Assembly: GCA_036272935.1 (NCBI GenBank)
Contig: DATAXP010000057.1
Location: 1-64,000 of the forward strand
Source: DATAXP01 sp036272935
GTDB lineage: Bacteria > Planctomycetota > Planctomycetia > Pirellulales > PNKZ01
Direction: 5' to 3'
Length of the DNA: 64,000 bases
In this document: piece by piece, positions 6,797 through 15,818 of the stretch
How the letters are laid out: every line of letters starts with the position of its first letter
Numbering within the stretch: the first letter of the stretch is position 1
Made by a program: the position numbers and the translations under genes
Notes under the pieces: generated by a model
What the model saw: the letters and a program-made list of their open reading frames with translations, nothing else
The model's database searches: none
What the model was told of the DNA's origin: nothing

Positions 6797-7231
6797 TTGG
6801 CTGAGAACGCTTACGAGGGAATGTTCCTCCTCGACTCGAACCGCTACGGGCGCGATCCTGGCGGAATGGCGAACCAGATTTCCGAGCTGATCACCAAGCG
6901 CGGCGGGACGATCCTCGTCAGCCGGCTTTGGGAAGAGCGCCGCCTGGCCTATCCCATCAACGGTCAGCGCAAGGGGACCTACTGGCTGACGTACTTCCGA
7001 ATGGACAGTAAAGAGCTGTCGACGCTGAATCGCGAAACGCACCTGAACGACAACATCCTGCGCAGCCTAGTGCTGAAGGTCGATTCGCGGATTGTCGACA
7101 CCCTGGTTACGCATGCCAAGGCCGGACCGATCGAGGCTGCCAAGGCACAGGCACGCCGCCCCGAGCCGGTCGTTGCCGCACCCGTCGTGGCCGGAATCGA
7201 AGTACCGGACGAGGACCTGGGCAACGGCTAA
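6797..7231 (+). CDS. rpsF: 30S ribosomal protein bS6
   Basis: The 144-residue small-subunit protein normally pairs with bS18 on 16S rRNA. The start is TTG at 6797, supported by AAGGAG at 6782-6787 and by homology beginning at AENAYEGMFLLD. The core fold is visible (about 5-100), including RLWEERRLAYPINGQRKGTYW. The C-terminal extension of about 35 residues is Ala/Pro/Val-rich and of unknown role. Its partner gene rpsR is not in this cluster but at 56941-57189. Confidence 0.95.
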   Translation: MAENAYEGMFLLDSNRYGRDPGGMANQISELITKRGGTILVSRLWEERRLAYPINGQRKGTYWLTYFRMDSKELSTLNRETHLNDNILRSLVLKVDSRIVDTLVTHAKAGPIEAAKAQARRPEPVVAAPVVAGIEVPDEDLGNG

Positions 7232-7244
7232 CCAAACGGTTGCG

Positions 7245-7273
7245 TTGCTGGCAGGCGACCGATTTGGTATCTT
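7245..7273 (+). promoter_or_regulatory. Candidate promoter of ssb
   Basis: TTGCTG (7245-7250) and TATCTT (7268-7273) are spaced by exactly 17 bases, about 55 bases before the ssb start codon. The rpsF-ssb gap of about 100 bases is long for a pure co-transcript, so an internal promoter is reasonable. Confidence 0.42.
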
Positions 7274-7330
7274 GAACGACGTAGCATTTGTTCACGTGTC
7301 GGGTGTCTGACAGCGAAGGAGCGAAGTGCG

Positions 7331-7828
7331 ATGGCAAGCTTCAACAAGGTGGTTCTGGTCGGCAACTTGACGCGCGATCCCGAGCTGCGCTACACGACCA
7401 CCAGCATGGCAGTTTGCGACATCGGCCTGGCGGTGAACGACCGGCGGAAGAACGCCAATGGCGAATGGGTGGAGGAGACCACGTTCGTCGACATCACACT
7501 GTGGGGGCGCACGGCCGAGGTGGCTGGCGAGTACCTGAAGAAAGGGTCGTCGGTGCTGATCGAAGGTCGGCTGAAGCTCGACACCTGGGAAAAAGACGGC
7601 CAGAAGCGATCGAAACTGAAAGTGGTTGCCGAGACGATGCAGATGCTCGGCGGCCGCGGCGGACAAGGTGGCGTCGGCCCCGGTGGTGGTGGCGAAGGTC
7701 GCGGCCGTGGCTCCGCCCCGCGTGAAGATGAATACGGTGGCGACGAAAGCTACAGCGAAGCGCGCCCCAGCGCCCAACGCGCCCCGGCACGCTCTGCCGC
7801 CCCGCCTGCCGATGATATTCCGTTCTAG
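7331..7828 (+). CDS. ssb: Single-stranded DNA-binding protein
   Basis: The 165-residue replication and repair protein has an N-terminal OB fold (about 1-105) with the family motifs FNKVVLVGNLTRDPELRYT, FVDITLWGR and YLKKGSSVLIEGRL. A disordered linker rich in Gly, Arg and Ser follows, and the acidic tip DDIPF binds DNA-processing partners. A GAAGGAG ribosome binding site lies just before the ATG. It sits in the rpsF-ssb-rplI-dnaB replication/ribosome cluster. Confidence 0.96.
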   Translation: MASFNKVVLVGNLTRDPELRYTTTSMAVCDIGLAVNDRRKNANGEWVEETTFVDITLWGRTAEVAGEYLKKGSSVLIEGRLKLDTWEKDGQKRSKLKVVAETMQMLGGRGGQGGVGPGGGGEGRGRGSAPREDEYGGDESYSEARPSAQRAPARSAAPPADDIPF

Positions 7829-7841
7829 GAGTTGATGATCC

Positions 7842-8378
7842 ATGCCCAAGACAACCACCCGTCCGAAGCGGCTCCCGAAGGCGGCCAACGGCGGCATCGA
7901 GCTGTTGCTGATTCAATCGGTCGATCACCTCGGCAAGCAAGGCGACGTGGTGAGCGTGCGTCCCGGCTACGCCATGAACTACCTGCTGCCACAGGGGCTG
8001 GCGACGATTGCCACCGAGCATCACAAGCGGATGGTCGACAAGCACCGCACCCGCTTGCAGGAGATTCAGAACGCGCGGCTTGCCGGGCTGCGTGCCCAGG
8101 CCGACGAACTGGGCCGGTTGAGCATCACGATCGAGGCCAATGCCAACGACGAAGGACACCTGTACGGCTCGGTCGGCGCCAGCGACATCGTCAACGCGCT
8201 GAAGCGCAGCGAGGTGACCGTGACCGGCGACCAGGTGCGGCTCAAGGGTCCGCTCAAGGAGCTGGGCCTCTACACCGTGGCGATCCACCTGGGGCACGAG
8301 ATCGACGCCGAGTTGAAGGTGTGGGTCGTGCCGACCGTGAGCGACGAGGCCGCCCCGCAGCCGCCGGCCAAGAGCTGA
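7842..8378 (+). CDS. rplI: 50S ribosomal protein bL9
   Basis: The 178-residue large-subunit protein has an N-terminal domain with LLIQSVDHLGKQGDVVSVRPGYAMNYL (in two parts, about 21-48), the long connecting helix, and a C-terminal domain with GHLYGSVGASDIVNAL. Compared with the usual about 150 residues it has a basic N-terminal extension (PKTTTRPKRLPKAANGG) and a short Ala/Pro-rich tail. It starts 13 bases after ssb with GGAG upstream. Confidence 0.95.
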   Translation: MPKTTTRPKRLPKAANGGIELLLIQSVDHLGKQGDVVSVRPGYAMNYLLPQGLATIATEHHKRMVDKHRTRLQEIQNARLAGLRAQADELGRLSITIEANANDEGHLYGSVGASDIVNALKRSEVTVTGDQVRLKGPLKELGLYTVAIHLGHEIDAELKVWVVPTVSDEAAPQPPAKS

Positions 8379-8396
8379 GCGGTATGGAACGACGAT

Positions 8397-8481
8397 GGCG
8401 AGCGGGGCGTGTCAACGCCCCGGTAGTTCGGCGATTGTTCTGCGATTCATCTGACCGGGGGCATGACTGCCCCCGCTCGCC
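8397..8481. repeat. Nested inverted repeats between rplI and dnaB
   Basis: An outer 11-bp pair (GGCGAGCGGGG at 8397-8407, CCCCGCTCGCC at 8471-8481) encloses two smaller hairpins. The first is GGGGCG/CGCCCC (8404-8409 with 8416-8421, loop TGTCAA). The second is GGGGGCA/TGCCCCC (8457-8463 with 8468-8474, loop TGAC). The inner stems compete with the outer one, so alternative structures are possible. There is no T-tract, so it is not a standard terminator. Confidence 0.7.
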
Positions 8482-8507
8482 GGGCGATTGCGGCGGAGAC
8501 CCTTTCC

Positions 8508-9914
8508 ATGGCCACTCTCGATCGACCGAACGAGCGCTCGGCCGGTGTGCGTGGCTCGGAAATCCTCGATCGGACGCCGCCGCACAATCTTGACGCCGAG
8601 CGTGGCGTGCTGGGCAGCATGGTGCTCGAGCCGACCATGTGCGACGAAGTCGCCATGGTGCTCGCGCACGACGATTTCTACTCGCCCGCGCATCAGACGT
8701 TGTACGCGCAGCTGATCGCCATGCACAACGAGAGCGCGCGGATCGATCCGACGCTGCTGATCGAACGGCTCAAATCGAGTGGCGATTTCGAGTCGATCGG
8801 TGGGCTGGCGGGTCTGGCCGAGGTGCTCGAAGCGGTGCCCACCGCGGCCAATGCCGTGTACTACGCCGAGATCGTGCGGAACAAGGCGACGCTGCGATCG
8901 CTGATCCGCGCAAGCACCGAAATCCTCCGCGATGCCTACGACCAATCGCTCGAGGCCCGCGAGTTGCTGGCTGCCGCCGAGTCGCGCATCTTCGGCATTC
9001 TCGACGACAAAGGGACCGGCGAACTGGCGGCCATGCAGGACGTGCTGCACGAGGCGCTCGAGCGCATCGATGCCCGCTTGCTCAAGGGGGGCGGCATTCG
9101 CGGCGTGAGCACCGGCTTTTCCGACCTCGACCAGATGACCGGCGGCTTGCACCCCTCGGAGCTGGTGATCCTGGCCGCGCGTCCCAGCATGGGCAAGACC
9201 GCCCTGGCCACGAACATTGCCGATCACGTGGCGTTGAAGGAGCGGAAGACCGCGCTGTTCGTCAGCCTCGAAATGTCGCGGCTCGAGCTGGCCGAACGCA
9301 TGGTGTGCTCGCACGGGCAGATCAATGGCCACAAGCTTCGCAATGGTTATCTATCGCAGATCGACCGCAAGCGGTTGGTCGAGACGGTGAGCAAGATGAG
9401 CGAGGCGACGTTGTTCATCGACGACACGCCAAGCCGCACGATGACCGAGATCGCCGCCACCGCGCGGCGGCTGAAGCGCCGCAACAACCTAGAGCTGGTG
9501 GTGATCGACTACTTGCAGCTCATCGAGCCGGATAATCCCAAGGATCCTCGGCAAGAACAGGTGGCCCGCATCGCCCGGCGGCTCAAGGGGCTAGCACGCG
9601 AGCTGAAGGTGCCGGTGCTCTGCCTTGCCCAGCTCAACCGGCAAGCGGAAGTCGCGCGCGACAACCGGCCACGGCTCAGCCACCTGCGCGAATCGGGGGC
9701 CATCGAGCAGGACGCCGACGTGGTGATGTTCGTCCATCGCGACGAGTATTACTGTTCCAACGACGCCGAGCGCCAGCAAGTCGCCGGCCAGGCCGACATC
9801 ATCCTCGCCAAGCAGCGCAACGGCCCGGTCGGCGAGGTGAAGCTTGCATGGCGGCAGGACTACACGCGGTTTGAGAACTTGGCGCAGGCTGCGGAAGAGT
9901 ACGACTTCAGCTAG
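8508..9914 (+). CDS. dnaB: Replicative DNA helicase DnaB
   Basis: This 468-residue hexameric helicase unwinds DNA at the replication fork. The N-terminal domain (about 20-125) begins PPHNLDAERGVLGSMVLEP. The RecA-like domain has Walker A ARPSMGKTAL (about 223-232), Walker B VVIDYLQL, the LAQLNRQAE sensor and the ESGAIEQDADVV motif. The ATG at 8508 is preferred over the one at 8463 because the latter lies inside a hairpin and precedes the conserved start of the protein. No intein is visible. Confidence 0.96.
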   Translation: MATLDRPNERSAGVRGSEILDRTPPHNLDAERGVLGSMVLEPTMCDEVAMVLAHDDFYSPAHQTLYAQLIAMHNESARIDPTLLIERLKSSGDFESIGGLAGLAEVLEAVPTAANAVYYAEIVRNKATLRSLIRASTEILRDAYDQSLEARELLAAAESRIFGILDDKGTGELAAMQDVLHEALERIDARLLKGGGIRGVSTGFSDLDQMTGGLHPSELVILAARPSMGKTALATNIADHVALKERKTALFVSLEMSRLELAERMVCSHGQINGHKLRNGYLSQIDRKRLVETVSKMSEATLFIDDTPSRTMTEIAATARRLKRRNNLELVVIDYLQLIEPDNPKDPRQEQVARIARRLKGLARELKVPVLCLAQLNRQAEVARDNRPRLSHLRESGAIEQDADVVMFVHRDEYYCSNDAERQQVAGQADIILAKQRNGPVGEVKLAWRQDYTRFENLAQAAEEYDFS

Positions 9915-10123
9915 CGATGCCTCAGTCTCAAGCGCCGCATGAATGCGACGGCTAAGCGGCGGCTGTTCGGAAGTAAAACCCGCAATTCGCCTTGCCGCTC
10001 TGGGGGCGATTCGGTATCTCTACCCGCGCCCGCACCAGCGGTTTGCCGCCCTGCCTCCATCCTTAGGGCGGTCGACCGCTGATCACGGCGTTTCCTCCAC
10101 ACGGCGGAAACGTCGTTCCCGTC

Positions 10124-13100
10124 ATGCGTTCTCGTCTGCCGTTGTCGCGTCTTACGGATTTCCGCAACTACATGCCGAGTGGCTGCCGGTACCATCATTG
10201 GCTTCGGCCCAACGCGCTTGCGCTGACGATTGCGCTGACGATCGTCATCGGCTCGGCGGGTGTCGTTCGCGCGCAGTTCATGCCCGGCGCCAACGTCGGC
10301 TTCGGCGGACAGGGCGGGATGAACGGCGGCATGAACGGCGGCATGAACGGCGGTATGGGCGGCGGTATGGGCGGCGGTATGGGCGGCCCAGGCGGAATGA
10401 ATGGCGGCTTCGGCTCACCGGGCGGCTCGGGCCCTTCGGGCGATAGCTGGAAGAAGCGTCGCGGCGAGAAGAGCGAAAAGGAAGACCCCGACGCCGAGGC
10501 GGTCCGTGAACACGCCCCGGTCGCTCCGATCACGCCGCTTTCGACCGGGCAACAGCCCGGCGAAAAAATCGACGCGCCCACCGACAAAGACAACGTGGTT
10601 GACGTCCGCGTGTTCGGCAACCAGGCCGTCGCGCTGCAGCGCATCACGCCGCACGTGAAGATGCGCGCCGGTCGCAACTTCGATCACGAGCTGATCGAGG
10701 ACGACGTGCGCCGGCTGATCAAGTCCCGACTGTTTGTCACGGTCGACGCGAAGTTCCAGCGTGCCCCCGACGGCGGCGTGATCGTGATCTACCAGGTCGT
10801 GGAGCGCCCTACGCTGCGCTACGTGCGGTACGTCGGCTCAAGCGTCAAGAAACGCCACCTCGATAAGCAAACCAACCTGAAGGCGGGCGACTCGGCCGAC
10901 CCGTACATGGTGACCGAGGCCAAGCGCAAGCTCGAAGATTGGTACGTGTCGAAAGGCTATGGCAAGGTCCGCGTAACCATCATGGAAGGCGACAAGCCCG
11001 GCGATCGCGGCGCCGTATTCGTCATCAACGAAGGCCAAAAGCAGCGGCTTTGGAAGATCGATTTCGTGGGCAACGAAGTCGCCCCCGACGGACGCCTCAA
11101 GACGCAGGTGAAATCAAAGACGCCGTTCCTGTTCGTGTTCAAGGGAGAAGTCGATCGGCAGAAGATCGACGAGGACGTCGACCGGCTCAAGGCCTACTAC
11201 CGTGGTTTGGGATACTTCCGTGCCCGCATCGGACGCGAGCTCGAGTTCAACGAAAAGCAGAACTGGATGACGCTTACCTTCGTCATCGACGAGGGCCCGC
11301 GCTACAAGATTGAAAATACCTCGATTGTCGGCAACACCAAGTTCGAAACCGACGTGCTGAACAAAGCGCTGAAGATGAAGTCGGGCGAGTTCTTCGACCA
11401 GACCATCCTCAAGGCCGACATCACCGCCATCCAGGACAAGTACGGTAGCGTGGGCTACATCTTTGCCGACATCGAACCCGATCTGCGTTTTCATGAGGAG
11501 CCGGGCAAGCTCGATTTGGTGTACCACATCCAGGAAGGAGGCAGGTATCGCATCGGGCGCGTCGACGTGAAGATTGCGGGCGACAATCCCCGCACGCGCC
11601 GTCACACCGTGCTCAACCGCATCTCGGTGCGGCCCGGCCAGATTGCCGACATTCGCGACCTGCGCGACAGCGAACGCCGGCTGAAAGGCTCCGGCCTGTT
11701 CATGAACAAGCCGGCCGACGGGATCGAGCCTCGCCTGGTGTGGGGCCAACCGGGTTCAAGCGACGATGACGATTCGGACACGCAAACCGCTTCGGGCAAC
11801 AATCGAGCCGGTGGGGGTGGTGGACGCGGTGGCGGCGGCGGCGGCGGCGGCGGTGGTCGCGGCGGTTTCGGCGGCGGACGCGGCATGCGCGGCCAAAGCC
11901 CCGACGACGTCACGATCGACGACCCGGCCATCGAAGAGCAATTCCGGCCCTGGCATCCCGAACCGGGGAGCACTGACCAGCCGATCAACGTCGTAGTGCT
12001 AGGCGAGTGGGCCGAAGAACAACAGCCGGCGCCCCCTGAAGCCAAGCCTTCACCGGCGCGGGCCGGCATGATTGCGCGGCTGCTAGGTCGCGGCTCGTCC
12101 CCGGCAGTCGTCCGTGCTCAAAGCCCCGGCGGCTACGACGACTTTCCCCGCTACGGTCCGCAGGTAGCGAATCCCCCGGCACCGGCGGTGCCCAGCTACT
12201 CGCAGGCAGCGGCTCCGCCAGCGGCCTCGCCGCAGCCTGCTGCTCCGTATGCTGCAGCTCCATACGCCGGCCAAGTGCCGTTGGGGCGCACCAATCCCGA
12301 TGTCGTCACCAGCGGCGGATCACAGTCTCCATCGGCACCGGCCGCCGGGCGTGTGATCCCCACACAGTACGCCTCGCCCGCGCCGCCGGCTCAGCAATAT
12401 GTTCCGCCTCCGCCAGTCGCCGGGCAGTATCAACCACCGGTCCCTTACCAAGTGCCGCAAAACTACCAGCCACCGCCGGGCTACCAGACTCAGCCCAGCT
12501 ACCCACCGCAGCCGGGCTACCAGGCTGCGCCGAGCGCTCCTGGCCAGCCACAGTATCAAGCGCAGCCGCAGTACCAGGGCCAGCCGGCCTATCCAGCGCA
12601 GCCGAGCACCGGCCCCCCGGCGTACACGATGCCCAATCCTAATGCGCCCCCCGCCGGCTACGACTCGCCCCAGCAGCTCGCGCCGGGTAGTGCGTCCCCA
12701 GCCGCGCCGCAGTTCGGCGCTCCAGGCGGAGTGCCTGGCGGGGCATCCGGCCCGGCAGCTCCGGGGCTGGCTCCGCCGCCCTTTGCGCTCAGCGAGGAAG
12801 AGCCGACGATCGAGATTCCGGTGATCGCGCAGGTGCAGGAATCGCAGACCGGCCGATTGATGCTCGGCGTCGGCGTGAACTCCAGCTCGGGTCTGATGGG
12901 GCAGGTGACGATCGAAGAGCAGAATTTTGATTGGAGGCGCGTGCCGACTAGTTGGGAAGACATTCGCAACGGCTCGGCGTTCCGCGGCGGCGGCCAGCAG
13001 TTCCGCATCCAGGCGATGCCCGGCACCCAGCTTTCGCAGTATTCGGCAACGTTCCGCGAGCCGTACTTCCTCGACACCCTCGTCAGCTTTACCCTCAGTG

Positions 13101-13882
13101 CCTCGTTCTTCAATCGATTTTTCCAGAACTGGGTCGAGCAGCGCGGCGGCGGCCGCATCGGCTTCGGCTACCAGTTCACGCCCGACTTGCATGGGCAGTT
13201 TGCCCTACGCGGCGAAAACGTCACCATCTACGATCCCACGGTGCCGACGCCTCCCGAGTTGCAAGCGGTGTTGGGCAACAACGACTTGTTCACGGCCAAG
13301 TTCGACATCATCCACGATACCCGCGACAGTCCCTTCCTGCCGACGCAAGGGCACTACATCGACCTCTCCTACGAACAGGCCTTCGGGCAGTTCACCTATC
13401 CGCGCGCCACCATCGACTCGCGCAAGTACTTCCTGATGCGCCAGCGTCCCGACCGCTCGGGGCGTCACGTGCTCACGTTGATGAACACCACTGGCTTCAC
13501 CGGCAGCAACACGCCGATCTTCGAGAACTTCTATGCCGGTGGTTACCAGACGATGCGCGGCTTCTACTTCCGTGGTGCGTCGCCGTTGGACATGGGCGTG
13601 CAGGTCGGTGGTAATTTCGAATTCCTGAACACCATCGAATACATGATGCCGCTCACGTCCGACGACATGCTGCGCGTGGTCACGTTCTGCGACTTCGGCA
13701 CGGTCGAGCGCGAAGTGGCCTTGCAGTGGGACCAGTTTCGCATTGCCCCCGGTATCGGCTTGCGTATCCAGATTCCCGCGATGGGACCGGCGCCGATCGC
13801 ACTCGACTTCGCCGTGCCGGTTCACTGGGCCGCGGGCGACACGATCCAGAACTTCAGCTTCTTCGTCGGCACGCAACGGTAG
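10124..13882 (+). CDS. BamA/Omp85-type outer-membrane assembly protein with long low-complexity linker
   Basis: The 1252-residue protein has an N-terminal signal region with a hydrophobic stretch (about residues 27-45, ending VVRAQ), then a Gly/Met-rich repeat (GGMNGG, GGMGGG units, about 60-100). Several POTRA-like domains follow (about 155-545, e.g. VVDVRVFGNQAVALQ, RLWKIDFVGNEV, YKIENTSIVGNTKF). Next comes a linker of about 340 residues, first Gly-rich and then Pro/Gln/Tyr-rich (PGYQ, QPQYQ units, about 560-890). The C-terminal Omp85 barrel (about 905-1252) contains DTRDSPFLPTQGHYIDLSYEQAFG and ends in Phe-rich strands. BamA homologues normally have no such linker, so it would be expected to span the periplasm or be exposed. 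Role inferred: insertion of outer-membrane proteins. Confidence 0.85.
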   Translation: MRSRLPLSRLTDFRNYMPSGCRYHHWLRPNALALTIALTIVIGSAGVVRAQFMPGANVGFGGQGGMNGGMNGGMNGGMGGGMGGGMGGPGGMNGGFGSPGGSGPSGDSWKKRRGEKSEKEDPDAEAVREHAPVAPITPLSTGQQPGEKIDAPTDKDNVVDVRVFGNQAVALQRITPHVKMRAGRNFDHELIEDDVRRLIKSRLFVTVDAKFQRAPDGGVIVIYQVVERPTLRYVRYVGSSVKKRHLDKQTNLKAGDSADPYMVTEAKRKLEDWYVSKGYGKVRVTIMEGDKPGDRGAVFVINEGQKQRLWKIDFVGNEVAPDGRLKTQVKSKTPFLFVFKGEVDRQKIDEDVDRLKAYYRGLGYFRARIGRELEFNEKQNWMTLTFVIDEGPRYKIENTSIVGNTKFETDVLNKALKMKSGEFFDQTILKADITAIQDKYGSVGYIFADIEPDLRFHEEPGKLDLVYHIQEGGRYRIGRVDVKIAGDNPRTRRHTVLNRISVRPGQIADIRDLRDSERRLKGSGLFMNKPADGIEPRLVWGQPGSSDDDDSDTQTASGNNRAGGGGGRGGGGGGGGGGRGGFGGGRGMRGQSPDDVTIDDPAIEEQFRPWHPEPGSTDQPINVVVLGEWAEEQQPAPPEAKPSPARAGMIARLLGRGSSPAVVRAQSPGGYDDFPRYGPQVANPPAPAVPSYSQAAAPPAASPQPAAPYAAAPYAGQVPLGRTNPDVVTSGGSQSPSAPAAGRVIPTQYASPAPPAQQYVPPPPVAGQYQPPVPYQVPQNYQPPPGYQTQPSYPPQPGYQAAPSAPGQPQYQAQPQYQGQPAYPAQPSTGPPAYTMPNPNAPPAGYDSPQQLAPGSASPAAPQFGAPGGVPGGASGPAAPGLAPPPFALSEEEPTIEIPVIAQVQESQTGRLMLGVGVNSSSGLMGQVTIEEQNFDWRRVPTSWEDIRNGSAFRGGGQQFRIQAMPGTQLSQYSATFREPYFLDTLVSFTLSASFFNRFFQNWVEQRGGGRIGFGYQFTPDLHGQFALRGENVTIYDPTVPTPPELQAVLGNNDLFTAKFDIIHDTRDSPFLPTQGHYIDLSYEQAFGQFTYPRATIDSRKYFLMRQRPDRSGRHVLTLMNTTGFTGSNTPIFENFYAGGYQTMRGFYFRGASPLDMGVQVGGNFEFLNTIEYMMPLTSDDMLRVVTFCDFGTVEREVALQWDQFRIAPGIGLRIQIPAMGPAPIALDFAVPVHWAAGDTIQNFSFFVGTQR

Positions 13883-13897
13883 CAAGCAGTTGCTCGC

Positions 13898-14293
13898 TCA
13901 CCACTGGTAGTTCTGGTAATAACTGCCGCCGTAGCCGGTGCCCCAGCGGCCACGGTAGCCGTTGAACAAGTACGGTGCCGTGCCGTACGTGAAGCCGTAG
14001 CCGATTGTGCCGCCGTAGTAGCCATTCCACGGCAAGTAATACGACCCATACCACGGACTTTCCGGGCTACCGAAACCATAACCCAACGATTGATAGCCGT
14101 AACCCATCGAACCTGAGCCGTAGCCCAATCCTGCGTAGTTGGGCAGGTAATTCGGTCGATAGAAGCCGGGATACGACGAGTTCGGCACGCCCGCATAGCG
14201 CGTCGCCACGCCAGGAGCCGGCGTGTAAGGGGCGGCATCGGCCAACGATCCGACGAGCAACACCGCAACAGCGATCAACCATCGCGCGCTCAT
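13898..14293 (-). CDS. Small secreted Gly/Tyr-rich protein
   Basis: The 131-residue protein begins with a clear signal peptide (MSARWLIAVAVLLVGSLADA). The mature part is dominated by Gly, Tyr, Ser and Pro with repeats of GYG, YGS and NYLP type. No catalytic motif is visible. Such aromatic/glycine-rich exported proteins may be structural or surface-associated; that is only an inference from composition. It converges on the BamA-like gene with a 15-base gap. Confidence 0.7.
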   Translation of the reverse strand: MSARWLIAVAVLLVGSLADAAPYTPAPGVATRYAGVPNSSYPGFYRPNYLPNYAGLGYGSGSMGYGYQSLGYGFGSPESPWYGSYYLPWNGYYGGTIGYGFTYGTAPYLFNGYRGRWGTGYGGSYYQNYQW

Positions 14294-14353
14294 GGCGGCA
14301 CCTCCGATCGATTGCCCACCGTCATTGATGCTACCGTTGCGGCGCCGCGTCGG

Positions 14354-15565
14354 TCAATCGGCGCGCGTTGAAGATGGCTCCTCGCTTTCGAGCAGCCGCG
14401 TGCAGACAGCCCGTGCCTCGTCGAGCGACATCAGCCGTTCCAGCTCCACGGGCCGCCGACGAAACCACGACGCCACCAGCAGCATGAAGCTGAGCTGTTC
14501 CTCGGGTGTGCTCTCGGGTTGCTCATCGATCGCGTCGAGCAGCGCCTCGCAGCGCCGCGCCCGCTCGGCATTCTGCGGCGCGAGGCACACTTGCGCTGGG
14601 TAGCCGTGGTGCAGCACGAACCAGCGGCCGCGGCCGCGATGATCGGCCAGCGCGTACACCAGGCAGCCGGGCCGGCGGATGCGCTGGATGCGATCGACCT
14701 GGCCGCGCAAGAATTGCAGGTCGTTGACCAGGTCGCGTAGCATCGCGGCGCGCTCGAACTGCCGTCGTTCGGCTGCCGCGCGCATCTCGCGCTCCAGCGT
14801 CGCCACGGTTCGTAGATCGCTGCCGTCGATCAACTTCCGCGCCCGCTCGACGGCCCGGCCGTACTCACGGCTGGTGCACAAGGCCGCGCACGGGCCGAGG
14901 CATGTCCCCAGCGCATAGCGCAGACACTGCGGATCCAGCGCCGCGTCGAACAGTTGGCGCTGATCGGCGAAGTGCATCGACACGCGCTCCGGGCAATCGC
15001 GCAGCTTGAAAAACGTGTTCAGCCGTTCGACCGCCCGCTGCATCTTCGCGCCGGCCGACACGGGGCCGTAGGCGTGCTGCACACCGGCGCCAGGCCGTGT
15101 CGCCAGATAGGCGTAGGCACCGGGGGCGCGTCCCAAACAGAGATACGCGCGTTGCCGCCGGCCGGGAAGTCCTTCGACATTGAATCGCGGCCGCCAGCGG
15201 CGAATCAACTCCAGCTCGCGCACCAGGGCGTCGAACTCGTGGTGGGCCGGCTCCCAGATCAACCGCACGGTCTGCGTGATGATGACGTGCGCTTTCGACT
15301 CGGCGGCACTGGCTTGGAAATAGCTGAGCAGTCGATGCCGCAGCGACTTCGCCTTGCCGACGTAGATGAGCTGATCGTCGGCATCGATCATGCCGTACAC
15401 GCCCGGAGCGGCAGGGCAGTGCTCGCGCAGCACTCGGCGCATCGACCGACGGAGGCGACGCTTGCGGATTTGTTGAGTTCGCGCTTTGCGGACCGCCTTA
15501 AACCGCGAGGGGCCGAACCCGGGAAACAACCGCTCGCCGGTTTCCTCGCCGCCGTAGCGCAGCAT
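14354..15565 (-). CDS. UvrC-like GIY-YIG nuclease lacking the C-terminal nuclease half
   Basis: The 403-residue protein has a UvrC-type GIY-YIG domain (about 50-135) with PGVYGMIDADDQLIYVGKAKSLRHRL. A Cys-rich segment (CLRYALGTCLGPCAALC, about 215-231) and a UVR-like helical pair (VATLEREMRAAAERRQFERA) follow. The C-terminal RNase H-like endonuclease and helix-hairpin-helix of full UvrC (about 600 residues) are absent; instead there is a about 120-residue region I do not recognise. It resembles the Cho-type (UvrC homologue) plan, which incises only 3' of a lesion. The N-terminal about 45 residues are basic. Confidence 0.75.
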   Translation of the reverse strand: MLRYGGEETGERLFPGFGPSRFKAVRKARTQQIRKRRLRRSMRRVLREHCPAAPGVYGMIDADDQLIYVGKAKSLRHRLLSYFQASAAESKAHVIITQTVRLIWEPAHHEFDALVRELELIRRWRPRFNVEGLPGRRQRAYLCLGRAPGAYAYLATRPGAGVQHAYGPVSAGAKMQRAVERLNTFFKLRDCPERVSMHFADQRQLFDAALDPQCLRYALGTCLGPCAALCTSREYGRAVERARKLIDGSDLRTVATLEREMRAAAERRQFERAAMLRDLVNDLQFLRGQVDRIQRIRRPGCLVYALADHRGRGRWFVLHHGYPAQVCLAPQNAERARRCEALLDAIDEQPESTPEEQLSFMLLVASWFRRRPVELERLMSLDEARAVCTRLLESEEPSSTRAD

Positions 15566-15818
15566 TGCCGACCGCCCTTCCGTGGCCCGCAGAACTCCGT
15601 TGGTGGCGTGATTTTATCCGGGAAGCGCAGTGCGCAAAGCCCCCCAACACAGCGGTCTGCGACGCGACGCTATCACACGCGGTCGCGGTGGACGTGAAAC
15701 GAGATGGCCGCCCCGGTCACTTCGCTGGTGCCGGTATATAGCAAGATGCCGATCCAGACCCCCTTCGAGGAACAGCACGCAACGCACAGAGAAACAACAC
15801 GGTTTCCATGACGCCGCC
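15566..15818. other. Intergenic space with no recognised gene
   Basis: Between the UvrC-like gene and the decarboxylase remnant. A minus-strand open frame here reads GVWIGILLYTGTSEVTGAAIS, which could be the eroded tail of a gene, but no family was recognised and no ribosome binding site is convincing. Confidence 0.3.

Noticed and set aside
8412..9332. 306-codon open frame on the minus strand
   Set aside because: Antisense to dnaB; no recognisable motifs.
10316..10400. Possible minisatellite or CRISPR-like repeat
   Set aside because: The short repeats simply encode the Gly/Met-rich segment of the BamA-like protein; no spacers.
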